The position numbers were made by a program, and so were the translations under genes. 64,000 nucleotides of DNA from Mumia sp. Pv4-285 (GTDB lineage Bacteria > Actinomycetota > Actinomycetes > Propionibacteriales > Nocardioidaceae), in assembly GCF_041320275.1 (NCBI RefSeq), contig NZ_CP162023.1:992001-1056000 (forward strand). The letters are read 5' to 3'. Shown here one piece after another: positions 9,947 through 17,824 of this stretch. The notes beneath the pieces are model-generated. The model was not told the origin of the DNA, ran no database searches, and saw nothing but the letters and a program-made list of their open reading frames with translations. Numbering within the stretch: position 1 is the stretch's first letter; the number at the start of each line of letters is the position of its first letter.

Positions 9947-10765
9947 ATGCCTGCCTCCAGCCGCGGTGCCGGCGCACGGACCTCGTCCGTTCGCGCCCCC
10001 AAGCTCGACGCCGTCACCGCCGCCGCGGTCGACGTAGCCCGTGCTGCGCTGATCGAGGACGTGGGCGAGAGCCAGGTCGGAGAGCACCTCGGCGTACGCC
10101 CCGAGGGCGACCGTGTCGTCACGCACGTCTTCGCCGCCCGCCTGGCCGGCTACCAGGGATGGCACTGGTCCGTCACGGTCACGCGCGCGTCGCGCCAGAA
10201 GAAGGTCACGGTCGACGAGATCGTCCTCCTCCCGGGCGACGACGCGATCGTCGCGCCGGACTGGACCCCCTACAAGGATCGCGTCCTTCCCGGCGACATG
10301 AGTCCCGGCGACCTGCTTCCGCCGGAGGACGACGACGTACGGCTCGCGCCGGCGTGGTTCGTCGGTGACGAGGCGGTCGACCCGTTGATCGATCCCACCT
10401 CCGTCCGCCCCGTGGCGGACGAGGTCGCGATCGGTCGTGTCGAGGTGCTGTCGCTCGAGGGTCGCGCCGCCGCCGCCCAGCGCTGGTACGACGGCGACCG
10501 CGGTCCGGACACGCCGATCGCCCAGCAGGCACCGGGGCGCTGCCGGGGGTGCGGCTTCATGGTGTGGCTCGCGCCGCCGCTGGGCGCGCTCTTCGGTGTG
10601 TGTGCCAACGCGATGGCCAACGACGACGGCAAGGTCGTGTCCTTCGACCACGGCTGCGGGGCTCACTCCGAGGCCCGCGTGAAGCGGGGAGCCCAGGGTG
10701 CAGTGCCGCCGGTCCACGACACCCTGACGGTGGATCCCGTGGTCGTCGACGTCGATCTGGCCTGA
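9947..10765 (+). CDS. DUF3027 domain protein
   Basis: A 272-residue protein I recognise as the actinobacterial DUF3027 family, function unknown. The body (about 25-150) carries 'YQGWHWSVTVTRA' and 'VLLPGDDAIVAPDWTPYKDR', both family hallmarks. A C-terminal metal-binding-like cluster has Cys pairs in 'GRCRGCGF', 'GVCANAMAN' and 'HGCGAHSEA', suggesting a zinc ribbon. ATG 9947 is preferred over the in-frame GTG at 9929 because GGAAG (9933-9937) is spaced 9 nt from it. It follows the cold-shock gene closely and probably shares its transcript. A role in RNA or translation biology is only inference from this neighbour. Confidence 0.85.
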   Translation: MPASSRGAGARTSSVRAPKLDAVTAAAVDVARAALIEDVGESQVGEHLGVRPEGDRVVTHVFAARLAGYQGWHWSVTVTRASRQKKVTVDEIVLLPGDDAIVAPDWTPYKDRVLPGDMSPGDLLPPEDDDVRLAPAWFVGDEAVDPLIDPTSVRPVADEVAIGRVEVLSLEGRAAAAQRWYDGDRGPDTPIAQQAPGRCRGCGFMVWLAPPLGALFGVCANAMANDDGKVVSFDHGCGAHSEARVKRGAQGAVPPVHDTLTVDPVVVDVDLA

Positions 10766-10820
10766 CCTACCTTCCCTCGCCCGCGCCACTCACGTGTGGC
10801 GAGCGCCACGGACCAATTAG

Positions 10821-10850
10821 TTGTCTTGTGAAAGCTTCTCGTCATATAGT
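10821..10850 (+). promoter_or_regulatory. promoter of the marR-MFS operon
   Basis: TTGTCT (10821-10826) and TATAGT (10845-10850) are separated by 18 bp, a good housekeeping-type promoter. The predicted start near 10857 lies inside the palindrome at 10846-10866. Confidence 0.6.
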
Positions 10851-10866
10851 TGCGTTATCAAACTAT
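10846..10866. promoter_or_regulatory. MarR operator candidate
   Basis: ATAGTT (10846-10851) and AACTAT (10861-10866) form an inverted repeat with a 9-nt centre. It overlaps the -10 box and transcription start of the marR-MFS operon, the expected position for an autorepressor site. Confidence 0.6.
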
Positions 10867-10886
10867 CTATGGCGGGGGTGACGTGC

Positions 10887-11360
10887 GTGCTGCGAGACGA
10901 GACAGCCGAGCAGATCGCCGCGGCGCTCGGAAAGCTCGGCCGCGTGCTGCGGTCGTCGGCGCAACGCTGGGAGCGGCTCGACATCGGCGTCCGTCGTACG
11001 GACGTGTCGCTCCTTCGCCGGCTCCAGCGCGACGGCGAGCAGCGACTGAGCGACCTGGCCGAGCCGCAGTGCGTCAGCGTGTCAGTGATCAGCAGGCAGG
11101 TCGCCACGCTGGAGCACGACGGGCTCGTCGTACGCCGTGTCGATCCGACGGACGCACGGGTCGTGCTGATCCGGCTCTCCGACGCCGGCCGTGACCGGCT
11201 GGCAGACATCACCCGTCGCTACGCAGCCTTCGTCCACCGCGCCCTCGTGGACTTCGACGACGTCGAAGCAGGGCGGATGGCAGAACTCATCGACCTCGCC
11301 GCGGACCGCATGTCCGCTGAGCTCGACTCACCACCGAACGAGAGGATCCCCGTCGCGTGA
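10887..11360 (+). CDS. MarR family transcriptional regulator
   Basis: A 157-residue winged-helix regulator of the MarR family. The DNA-binding core is the helix-turn-helix 'RLSDLAEPQCVSVSVISRQV' with the wing 'LVVRRVDPTDARVVLI'; flanking helices form the dimer. GTG 10887 is chosen because GGGGG at 10874-10878 is 8 nt upstream and the promoter predicts a start near 10857; an ATG at 10869 is the alternative. The stop overlaps the following MFS gene as GTGA. A palindrome overlaps the -10 box. The likely role is repression of the exporter until a substrate binds the regulator. Confidence 0.88.
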   Translation: MLRDETAEQIAAALGKLGRVLRSSAQRWERLDIGVRRTDVSLLRRLQRDGEQRLSDLAEPQCVSVSVISRQVATLEHDGLVVRRVDPTDARVVLIRLSDAGRDRLADITRRYAAFVHRALVDFDDVEAGRMAELIDLAADRMSAELDSPPNERIPVA

Positions 11361-12931
11361 CCACTACCGCGCCCGTCGACACCAGCGAGGAGCTCAGCCA
11401 CCGCGCCATCATGGAAGTGATGGTCGGCGTGCTGGCCGCGCTGTTCACCGCCCTCGTCAGCTCGACCATCGTCGCGAACGCGCTGCCGACGATCATCGCC
11501 GACCTCGACGGCACCCAGTCCCAGTACACGTGGATCGTCACCACCTCGCTCCTCGCGATGACCGTGTCGACGCCGATCTGGGCGAAGCTGTCCGACCTCT
11601 TCAACAAGAAGCTGCTCATCCAGCTCGCGATCGTCACGTTCGTCGTCGGCTCGGTCATCGCCGGGTTCTCGCAGAGCGTGCCGATGCTCCTCGTCGCCCG
11701 CGGCCTCCAGGGCCTGGCGATGGGCGGCATCACCGCGCTCGCCCAGGCGATCATCGGCTCGATCATCCCGCCTCGTGAGCGCGGCCGCTACGCGGGCTAC
11801 ATGGGCGGCGTGATGGCACTGGCCACCGTCAGCGGACCGCTCGTCGGAGGCGTCATCGTCGACTCCTCGCTCGGCTGGCGATGGACCTTCTTCGTGTGCG
11901 TGCCGTTGGCGGTCATGAGCCTCGTGGTCCTCCAGCGCTACCTGAAGCTCCCGACCCTCGTGAGGGACGTCAAGGTCGACTACGTCGGCGCCGTCCTCAT
12001 CGCGATCGCCGCCAGCATGCCGCTCCTGTGGGTCACCTTCGCCGGCGGCTCGTTCGCGTGGATGTCGTGGGAGAGCGCGCTCTTCGTCGGCGGGACGATC
12101 GTGGCGACCGTCGCCTTCGTGGTCGTCGAGTCGAAGGTCGCCGAGCCGATCGTGCCGCTCAAGGTCTTCCGCGACCGGACGACCGCGCTCGCCATCATCG
12201 CGAGCGTCGCGGTCGGCATCGCCATGTTCGGCAGCTCGGTCTTCCTCGGCCAGTACCTCCAGGTCGCCCGCGGCTACAGCCCGACCGACGCGGGCCTCAT
12301 CACGATCCCCATGATGGTGGGCTCGCTGATCGGCACGATCGGGTCCGGCAGCCTCATCGTCCGCTACGGACGGTGGAAGGGCTTCCTGGTCGCCGGCTCG
12401 ATGCTTCTGATCGCGGGGCTCGGCCTCCTGGGCACGATCGACCACGCGACGGTGCTGTGGCACCTGTGGATCTTCATGTTCCTGATGGGCCTCGGCATGG
12501 GCATGCTCATGCAGAACCTGGTGCTCGCGGTCCAGAACACGGTCGACGTCACCGAGGTCGGCGCGACCTCGGGAGCAGTGGCGTTCTTCCGGTCGCTCGG
12601 CGGAACGGTGGGCGTCTCCGTCCTCGGCGCGATCCTGGCCTCGAGCGTCACGGACAAGATCACCCAGGGCCTCGCGGCGATGGGCGTCTCCGGGTCCGGT
12701 TCGGACGCGTCCGGCACGCTCGACCTGGCGCACATGCCGGCGCCGATCGCCGACCTCGTGCGCACGTCGTACGGCGACGCGACGGGGGAGATCTTCGTCG
12801 TGGCGGCAGCCGTCGCGGTCGTCGCGCTGATCGCGGTCCTCTTCATCAAGGAGGTCCCGCTGCGCACCACCGTCCGCAAGACCGACGTCGTCGAGGAGAG
12901 CAGCGAGCGCGAGGTCGTCGGCGCGCGCTGA
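11357..12931 (+). CDS. MFS drug exporter, DHA2 (EmrB/QacA-like, 14 TM)
   Basis: A 524-residue multidrug-type proton antiporter of the DHA2 family with about 14 membrane segments. Motif 'WAKLSDLFNKK' near residue 75 is the loop 2-3 signature, and 'SGPLVGGVIVD' near 157 is the antiporter motif C. 'LMGLGMGMLMQNLVLAVQN' near 375 is typical of EmrB-like exporters. The GTG start overlaps the MarR stop by 4 bp, so the two are coupled. Export of a toxic compound sensed by that MarR protein is the natural model. A strong hairpin 18 nt after the stop ends the unit. Confidence 0.92.
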   Translation: MTTTAPVDTSEELSHRAIMEVMVGVLAALFTALVSSTIVANALPTIIADLDGTQSQYTWIVTTSLLAMTVSTPIWAKLSDLFNKKLLIQLAIVTFVVGSVIAGFSQSVPMLLVARGLQGLAMGGITALAQAIIGSIIPPRERGRYAGYMGGVMALATVSGPLVGGVIVDSSLGWRWTFFVCVPLAVMSLVVLQRYLKLPTLVRDVKVDYVGAVLIAIAASMPLLWVTFAGGSFAWMSWESALFVGGTIVATVAFVVVESKVAEPIVPLKVFRDRTTALAIIASVAVGIAMFGSSVFLGQYLQVARGYSPTDAGLITIPMMVGSLIGTIGSGSLIVRYGRWKGFLVAGSMLLIAGLGLLGTIDHATVLWHLWIFMFLMGLGMGMLMQNLVLAVQNTVDVTEVGATSGAVAFFRSLGGTVGVSVLGAILASSVTDKITQGLAAMGVSGSGSDASGTLDLAHMPAPIADLVRTSYGDATGEIFVVAAAVAVVALIAVLFIKEVPLRTTVRKTDVVEESSEREVVGAR

Positions 12932-12948
12932 TACCGGGTCACCACGTA

Positions 12949-12981
12949 CGAGGGGCCGCTCCCACCGGGAGCGGCCCCTCG
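12949..12981. terminator. bidirectional intrinsic terminator hairpin
   Basis: CGAGGGGCCGCTCCC (12949-12963) and GGGAGCGGCCCCTCG (12967-12981) form a perfect 15-bp stem with loop ACC. It lies between two convergent genes and can serve both, despite lacking a T-run, as is common in high-GC actinobacteria. Confidence 0.8.
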
Positions 12982-12993
12982 CCGTACGCAGTG

Positions 12994-13530
12994 TCAGGCT
13001 CCGGCGTGGCCGCCGTCGTCCTCGTCGGCCTCGAGTGCGACCTTCCGGCGTCGGCAGTACTCGACGCCCATCAGGCCGAGCCCGAATCCGGCCAGGCAGG
13101 TCCACAGCCACCAGACGTCGCCGTTGCGCTGGAGCGTGCCGAGGAAGGGAAGCAGACCGAGGAACACGGCGAGCCACAGGATCGCCCCCACGGTCATCGT
13201 CCGGATGCCGTCGACGTCCAGCGGCTTCGGGTCGGGGACGACGCGGTGGACGGTGCTCCCGATCTCCAGCTCGGTGACCTCGGGCCGGTCGAGGCCGTGC
13301 GGTCGTCGACGCGCGGTCGCGGGCTCGGAGACGGCGGGCGTGGGCGCAGGCGGTGCCGGCTTCTCGACGGCGGGCGCGGGCGCAGGTGCAGAGGTCGCGG
13401 ACGCCGAACGGCGCCCGCCGGTTGCGGGCTTCTCCTCCGGTTGGGCACGATCAGCCTTGCGGCTCCCGCTGTGACCCCGGCCACGCCTCGGCGTCGGTTC
13501 TGAGGTGAGTTTCCGCTTGCCTGCCGCCAC
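12994..13530 (-). CDS. DUF2530 domain membrane protein
   Basis: A 178-residue protein. The N-terminal half is a low-complexity Ala/Pro/Arg-rich region (about 1-75). The C-terminal half matches the actinobacterial DUF2530 family: 'PLDVDGIRTMTVGAILWL', then two membrane segments, the second in 'WWLWTCLAGFGLGLMGVEYC', then 'RRRKVALEADEDDGGH'. Function is unknown. The family typically lies next to an NCS2 purine permease, as it does here, in divergent orientation with only 54 bp between the starts. The long disordered N-terminus is unusual and could partly be a mis-set start, but no better start is evident. Confidence 0.82.
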   Translation of the reverse strand: MAAGKRKLTSEPTPRRGRGHSGSRKADRAQPEEKPATGGRRSASATSAPAPAPAVEKPAPPAPTPAVSEPATARRRPHGLDRPEVTELEIGSTVHRVVPDPKPLDVDGIRTMTVGAILWLAVFLGLLPFLGTLQRNGDVWWLWTCLAGFGLGLMGVEYCRRRKVALEADEDDGGHAGA

Positions 13531-13584
13531 GCCCTTACAGTACCTCCCTGGGGAACTGTCCTACTTCGTACCGTCAGGAGCTTC

Positions 13585-15036
13585 ATGTCCACCCAGACTG
13601 CGACCGGTTCGCTGGACCGCTACTTCAAGATCTCCCAGCGCGGGTCCACCGTCGCTCGCGAGCTCCGTGGCGGAGTCGTCACGTTCTTCACGATGGCGTA
13701 CATCATCGTGCTGAACCCGATCATCATCGCCGGCGTCCAGGACGCCGACGGCAACTATCTCGGCGGCGGCTCGCAGGCCCAGGCGTTCGCGCTCGTCGCG
13801 GCCGCCACGGCGCTCGTGGCGGGGGTGATGAGCATCCTCATGGGTGCCGTCGCCAACTTCCCGCTCGCGATGGCGACCGGGCTCGGGCTCAACGCGTTCG
13901 TCGCGTACTCCATCGCGAGCCAGATGACTTGGGCCGACGCGATGGGCCTCGTCGTCATCGAGGGCATCATCATCCTCGTCCTGGTCCTGACGGGCTTCCG
14001 GAAGGCGGTCTTCGACGCGGTCCCGCTGCCGCTCAAGATGGCGATCTCGGTCGGCATCGGGCTCTTCATCGCGCTGGTCGGCCTTGTCAACGCCGGCGTG
14101 GTCCGGACGACCGGCAACCCGTCGCCCCCCATCGGGCTCGGCATCGGCGGCGAGCTCTCGGGCTGGCCGGTGTTCGTGTTCTGCATCGGCCTGGTCCTCA
14201 TGATCAGCCTGTACGCCCGCGGCGTCCGCGGCGCCATCCTCATCGGCATCCTCGCGACCACCGTGATCGCGGTCGTCGTCGAGGCGATCACCGACACGGG
14301 ATCCTCGGGCGGCGACCCCACGTCGAAGGGCTGGAACCTCAACGTCCCGACGAGTCCGGAGAAGTTCGTCGACATGCCGGACTTCTCGCTGCTGGGTGAC
14401 TTCTCGCTGCTCGGCTCGTTCGAGTCCGTCGGCTTCGTCACCGCGGTGCTGCTGGTCTTCACGCTCCTGCTCGCCGACTTCTTCGACACGATGGGCACGA
14501 TGACGGCGATCGGCGCCGAGGCCGACCTCAACGACGAGGACGGCACGCCTGAGGGTGCGCAGCGGATCCTCGTCATCGACTCGATCGGCGCTGTCGCCGG
14601 TGGTGCCGCGAGCGTCTCCAGCAACACCGCGTACGTCGAGTCCGCCTCCGGCGTCGGAGACGGTGCGCGGACGGGCCTCGCCGCGATCGTGACCGGCGTG
14701 CTGTTCCTGCTCGCCACGGTCTTCTCGCCGGTCGTCGCGCACATCCCGAACGAGGCGGCCGTCCCGGCGCTCGTGCTCGTCGGCTTCCTGATGATGCAGC
14801 AGGTGAGCGAGATCCCGTGGAAGGACATCGAGCTCGCGCTCCCCGCCTTCCTCACGATCGCGCTCATGCCGTTCACCTACTCGATCAGCGTCGGGATCGG
14901 CGCCGGCTTCCTGTCGTACGTGCTCATCAAGGTCGTGCGTGGCAAGGCGAACCAGGTCCACCTGCTGATGTGGATCGTCGCCGCGCTGTTCCTGGTGTAC
15001 TTCGCGATCGACCCGATCACGCGCTGGCTGAGCTGA
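13585..15036 (+). CDS. NCS2 family purine permease (AzgA/PbuG-like)
   Basis: A 483-residue polytopic permease (about 12-14 membrane segments) of the NCS2/AzgA branch that imports hypoxanthine, guanine or adenine with protons. Diagnostic motifs are 'ADFFDTMGTMTAIGAEAD' near residue 295 and 'SNTAYVESASGVGDGARTG' near 347, matching the conserved substrate region of PbuG/AzgA. The N-terminal 'RGGVVTFFTMAYIIVLNP' is also typical. ATG 13585 has AGGAG at 13576-13580, spaced 4 nt. A TACCGT hexamer at 13569-13574 would place the start only a few bases upstream. A GC-rich hairpin follows the stop. Confidence 0.92.
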   Translation: MSTQTATGSLDRYFKISQRGSTVARELRGGVVTFFTMAYIIVLNPIIIAGVQDADGNYLGGGSQAQAFALVAAATALVAGVMSILMGAVANFPLAMATGLGLNAFVAYSIASQMTWADAMGLVVIEGIIILVLVLTGFRKAVFDAVPLPLKMAISVGIGLFIALVGLVNAGVVRTTGNPSPPIGLGIGGELSGWPVFVFCIGLVLMISLYARGVRGAILIGILATTVIAVVVEAITDTGSSGGDPTSKGWNLNVPTSPEKFVDMPDFSLLGDFSLLGSFESVGFVTAVLLVFTLLLADFFDTMGTMTAIGAEADLNDEDGTPEGAQRILVIDSIGAVAGGAASVSSNTAYVESASGVGDGARTGLAAIVTGVLFLLATVFSPVVAHIPNEAAVPALVLVGFLMMQQVSEIPWKDIELALPAFLTIALMPFTYSISVGIGAGFLSYVLIKVVRGKANQVHLLMWIVAALFLVYFAIDPITRWLS

Positions 15037-15043
15037 CCCCTCT

Positions 15044-15075
15044 CCCGGGCGGTGACTCCGACCTCACCGCCCGGG
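15044..15075. terminator. terminator hairpin after the NCS2 permease
   Basis: CCCGGGCGGTGA (15044-15055) pairs perfectly with TCACCGCCCGGG (15064-15075), giving a 12-bp stem and 8-nt loop starting 8 bp after the stop codon. No T-run follows. Confidence 0.7.
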
Positions 15076-15090
15076 TGACCGGGAACATTC

Positions 15091-15128
15091 GTTAACAGTT
15101 TTAATTAACACTGGCAACGACCTACTCT
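15091..15128 (+). promoter_or_regulatory. MarR operator and leaderless -10 box
   Basis: AGTTTTAATTAACACT (15097-15112) is nearly palindromic around TTAATTAA, and GTTAA/TTAAC (15091-15095, 15105-15109) overlaps it. The AT-rich island stands out in this GC-rich DNA. TACTCT at 15123-15128 ends 6 nt before the marR ATG, predicting a leaderless transcript. Confidence 0.6.
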
Positions 15129-15134
15129 GGACGT

Positions 15135-15548
15135 ATGCCCACCGATGCCCAGAAGCTCGCCGCCGCCGTCGCCCGGCTCAACCGGCGACTCCGGCAGGAG
15201 CGGCACTCCGACCTCACGCCCAACCAGATCAGCATCCTCGGCACGCTGCACCACCACGGTCCGCTGACCCCCGGTGCGATCGCGGCGATCGAGCACGTCC
15301 AGCCCCCGTCGGTCACCCGCACCGTCAACTGCCTCGTCGACAACGGGCTCGCCGAGCGTGCGACACACCCGTCCGACCGCCGTCAGGTCGTCGTCTCCAT
15401 CAGCGACGAGGGCCGAGCCGGCCTCGCCGCCGAGCGGGACCGTCGCGACACCTGGCTCGCCGGCCGCCTCGCCTCCCTCACCACCGAGGAGCGCACCGTC
15501 CTCCGCGACGCGTCCGCGCTGCTCGAGAAGCTGGTCGTGAGCGAGTGA
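15135..15548 (+). CDS. MarR family transcriptional regulator
   Basis: A 137-residue MarR-type winged helix. Visible are the helix-turn-helix 'GAIAAIEHVQPPSVTRTVN', the following 'LVDNGLAERATHPSDRRQVV' with the conserved D-R wing, and the helical dimer tail 'EERTVLRDASALLEKLV'. It overlaps the next MFS gene as GTGA, so it most likely represses that exporter and itself. The AT-rich near-palindrome at 15097-15112 is the expected operator, and the -10 box at 15123-15128 predicts a leaderless mRNA starting at this ATG. Confidence 0.88.
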   Translation: MPTDAQKLAAAVARLNRRLRQERHSDLTPNQISILGTLHHHGPLTPGAIAAIEHVQPPSVTRTVNCLVDNGLAERATHPSDRRQVVVSISDEGRAGLAAERDRRDTWLAGRLASLTTEERTVLRDASALLEKLVVSE

Positions 15549-16918
15549 GTCCCACGTTCCGCGCTCTGTCCGTCCGCAACTACCGGGTCTACGCCTCGGG
15601 TGCCCTCATCTCCAACGTCGGCACCTGGATGCAGCGTGTCGCTCAGGACTGGCTCGTCCTCGCGCTCACGGGCAGCGGGCTCGCCCTCGGCATCACGACC
15701 GGGCTGCAGCTCTTGCCCGCGCTGCTCTTCTCACCGCTCGCCGGCGTCGTCGCCGACCGCTTCCCCAAGCGGCGCGTCCTCATGGTCACGCAGGTCGCGA
15801 TGGCCGTCCCCGCGGCGCTGCTCGGCGTGCTGGCCATCACGGGCGTCGCTCAGGCCTGGCACGTGTACGTGCTCGCGTTCGTCTTCGGGGTCGCGACGGC
15901 GTTCGACGCCCCCGCGCGTCAGTCCTTCGTCGTCGAGATGGTCGGCAAGGACGACCTCGCCAACGCCGTCGGCCTCAACAGCGCCTCGTTCAACTCCGGA
16001 CGCATGATCGGTCCGGCCGTCGCGGGTGTCATGATCGCGGCTCTCGGGTCGGGCGTCGTCGCCACCGGCTGGGTCATCCTGCTCAACGCGGTGAGCTACT
16101 TCGCCGTCTTCATGTCGCTGCTCGCGCTCCGCACCCACGACCTCCGGCCTGCGACGCCGGCATCGCGGGGCAAGGGGGCGGTGCGTGCCGGTGTCCGTTA
16201 CGTCCGCTCGCGGCCTGATCTGATCCTGATCCTCACGACCGTCTTCTTCGTCGGCACGTTCGGCATGAACTTCCAGATGACCTCGGCCCTGATGGCGACC
16301 GAGGTGTTCGGCAAGGGCGCGCAGGCGTACGGCGTCCTGGGCTCCATCATGGCGATCGGCTCGCTCGCCGGGGCGCTCGTCGCTGCCCGCCGCGAGCGTC
16401 CGACCCGCCGGCTGGTGGTCGGCGCCGCGCTGGTCTTCGTGGCCGTCGAGGTCACGTCCGGGCTCATGCCGACCTACCTCACCTTCGCCCTCGTGCTGCC
16501 GCTGCTCGGACTCAGCGCGCTGACGATGGTCACCGCCGCCAACGCCTACATCCAGCTCACGGTGACACCGCAGATGCGTGGTCGGGTCGCCGCGCTCTAC
16601 CTCATGGTGTTCATGGGCGGCACGCCGCTCGGCGCTCCCGTGATCGGATGGATCGGCGAGGTCTTCGGTGCCCGGTGGACGCTGATCCTCGGCGGCATCG
16701 TCGCCGCGATCGGCATCCTCTCCGCGACGGCGTACTACCTCGTGCGCGGCGGGCTGCACCTGCGGCTCGACCTGCGGGCGCGTCCGCGGATCGCGGTCGT
16801 GCCGCGCGATCCGCGCGCGGCGGTCCGTGCCGGCGACGCGGTCGAGGCCGCCGAGGACGCGGCGTCGCTGGACGCCGGTGTCGCCGAGGCGCCCGCGCCG
16901 GTGCGCGCTGACGTCTGA
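15545..16918 (+). CDS. MFS transporter (MFS_3/EntS-like), probable exporter
   Basis: A 457-residue 12-segment major facilitator protein. 'NYRVYASGALISNVGTWMQR' at the N-terminus and 'GVVADRFPKRRV' near residue 68 (motif A) place it with the EntS/MFS_3 exporters. 'DAPARQSFVVEMVGKDDLAN' and 'NSASFNSGRMIGPAVAGVM' are further hallmarks. The last ~60 residues form an Arg- then Ala/Asp-rich hydrophilic tail. GTG 15545 overlaps the MarR stop. Its partner regulator suggests export of a small toxic or signalling molecule. Confidence 0.9.
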   Translation: MSPTFRALSVRNYRVYASGALISNVGTWMQRVAQDWLVLALTGSGLALGITTGLQLLPALLFSPLAGVVADRFPKRRVLMVTQVAMAVPAALLGVLAITGVAQAWHVYVLAFVFGVATAFDAPARQSFVVEMVGKDDLANAVGLNSASFNSGRMIGPAVAGVMIAALGSGVVATGWVILLNAVSYFAVFMSLLALRTHDLRPATPASRGKGAVRAGVRYVRSRPDLILILTTVFFVGTFGMNFQMTSALMATEVFGKGAQAYGVLGSIMAIGSLAGALVAARRERPTRRLVVGAALVFVAVEVTSGLMPTYLTFALVLPLLGLSALTMVTAANAYIQLTVTPQMRGRVAALYLMVFMGGTPLGAPVIGWIGEVFGARWTLILGGIVAAIGILSATAYYLVRGGLHLRLDLRARPRIAVVPRDPRAAVRAGDAVEAAEDAASLDAGVAEAPAPVRADV

Positions 16919-16970
16919 CCACGGAGCGAGAAACCCTCGCGCGGACTCGGCACCGTGGCACGCTGGACGC

Positions 16971-17732
16971 ATGGCTCCGACCGACGTGGAGGACCGGCTC
17001 CCCTGGGAGCTCTATCTGGCGGTCCTGAGCGCGGAGGTCGACAGGATCCTCCAGGTCTCCCAGGACCTGGACGCATCCGTGCCCAACTGCCCCGGCTGGA
17101 CGGTCCGAGACCTGCTCGACCACGTCGCGCGCGTGTTCCGGCACAAGGTCGAGTCGATCCGTACGGCGAGCGAGCCGCCCTGGCCGATCACCGGCCTCGA
17201 CAGCTCCGACGTCCGACGCCTTCTCGCGGACGAGGCAGCCGTCCTGATCGCCGAGCTGCAGCAGCGCGGACCCCGCCAGATCCGCCACACCTGGTACCCC
17301 GACGACCAGTCGAACGGCTTCTGGTTCCGCCGGATGGCGCTCGAGGCGACGGTTCACCGTGTCGATGCCGAGCAGGCCGCGGGCGTGTCGGTCCAGCGGG
17401 TCGAGCACTCGGTCGCCGAGGACGGGATCGACGAGTTCCTGAGCGTGCTGGTCGGAGGCCCGTGGTGGGACGACGAGGACGAGACGGCGCACCCCGTCGA
17501 CGCCGTCGTCCGCATCCGCGCGGGCGCACGGTCGTGGACGGTGGACCTCTCGCGCACCCAGGTCGTCGTGACGGCCGGGAGCGACGGCACCGCGGATCTT
17601 GATCTCGAGGGCGACCCGCACGACGTCTACCTGTGGCTGTGGGGACGCGGCGACGCCACCACGTTCACGCTGGAGGGCCGCAAGGAGCTCCTCGAGGCGG
17701 TGCACGGACGCTTCGCCGAGGCGAGCGCGTAG
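16971..17732 (+). CDS. mycothiol-dependent maleylpyruvate isomerase family protein
   Basis: A 253-residue protein of the TIGR03083/DinB-like superfamily used in actinobacteria with mycothiol as thiol cofactor. The metal-binding four-helix domain (about 1-150) shows 'VPNCPGWTVRDLLDHVARVF' with a conserved histidine, and 'ALEATVHRVDAEQAAG' near 124 supplies another. The C-terminal SCP2-like domain (about 165-250) ends with 'DVYLWLWGRGDATTFTLEG', typical of the family. The exact reaction (isomerase or thiol-dependent transferase) is unknown. ATG 16971 is chosen because upstream sequence in this frame overlaps the MFS gene. Confidence 0.85.
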   Translation: MAPTDVEDRLPWELYLAVLSAEVDRILQVSQDLDASVPNCPGWTVRDLLDHVARVFRHKVESIRTASEPPWPITGLDSSDVRRLLADEAAVLIAELQQRGPRQIRHTWYPDDQSNGFWFRRMALEATVHRVDAEQAAGVSVQRVEHSVAEDGIDEFLSVLVGGPWWDDEDETAHPVDAVVRIRAGARSWTVDLSRTQVVVTAGSDGTADLDLEGDPHDVYLWLWGRGDATTFTLEGRKELLEAVHGRFAEASA

Positions 17733-17766
17733 GCCGACCGTCTGTACGGGGCGCGGGTCGACCCGA

Positions 17767-17815
17767 TACTGTCGCTCCTCGGGGGCCAGTCAGTCGATCA
17801 CCGAGCAGGAGCGAC
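17767..17815 (+). promoter_or_regulatory. -10 hexamer and inverted repeat covering an AGGAG
   Basis: TACTGT (17767-17772) is a possible -10 box. GTCGCTCCT (17771-17779) and AGGAGCGAC (17807-17815) form a 9-bp inverted repeat; the right arm contains AGGAG, 13 nt before the ATG at 17825. It could be an operator or a structure masking the ribosome site. Confidence 0.3.
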
Positions 17816-17824
17816 CCCGAGTCC

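Noticed and set aside
11219-13177. 652-codon minus-strand frame across the MFS gene
   Set aside because: Antisense shadow; the plus-strand MFS has clear membrane segments and a GTGA-coupled start.
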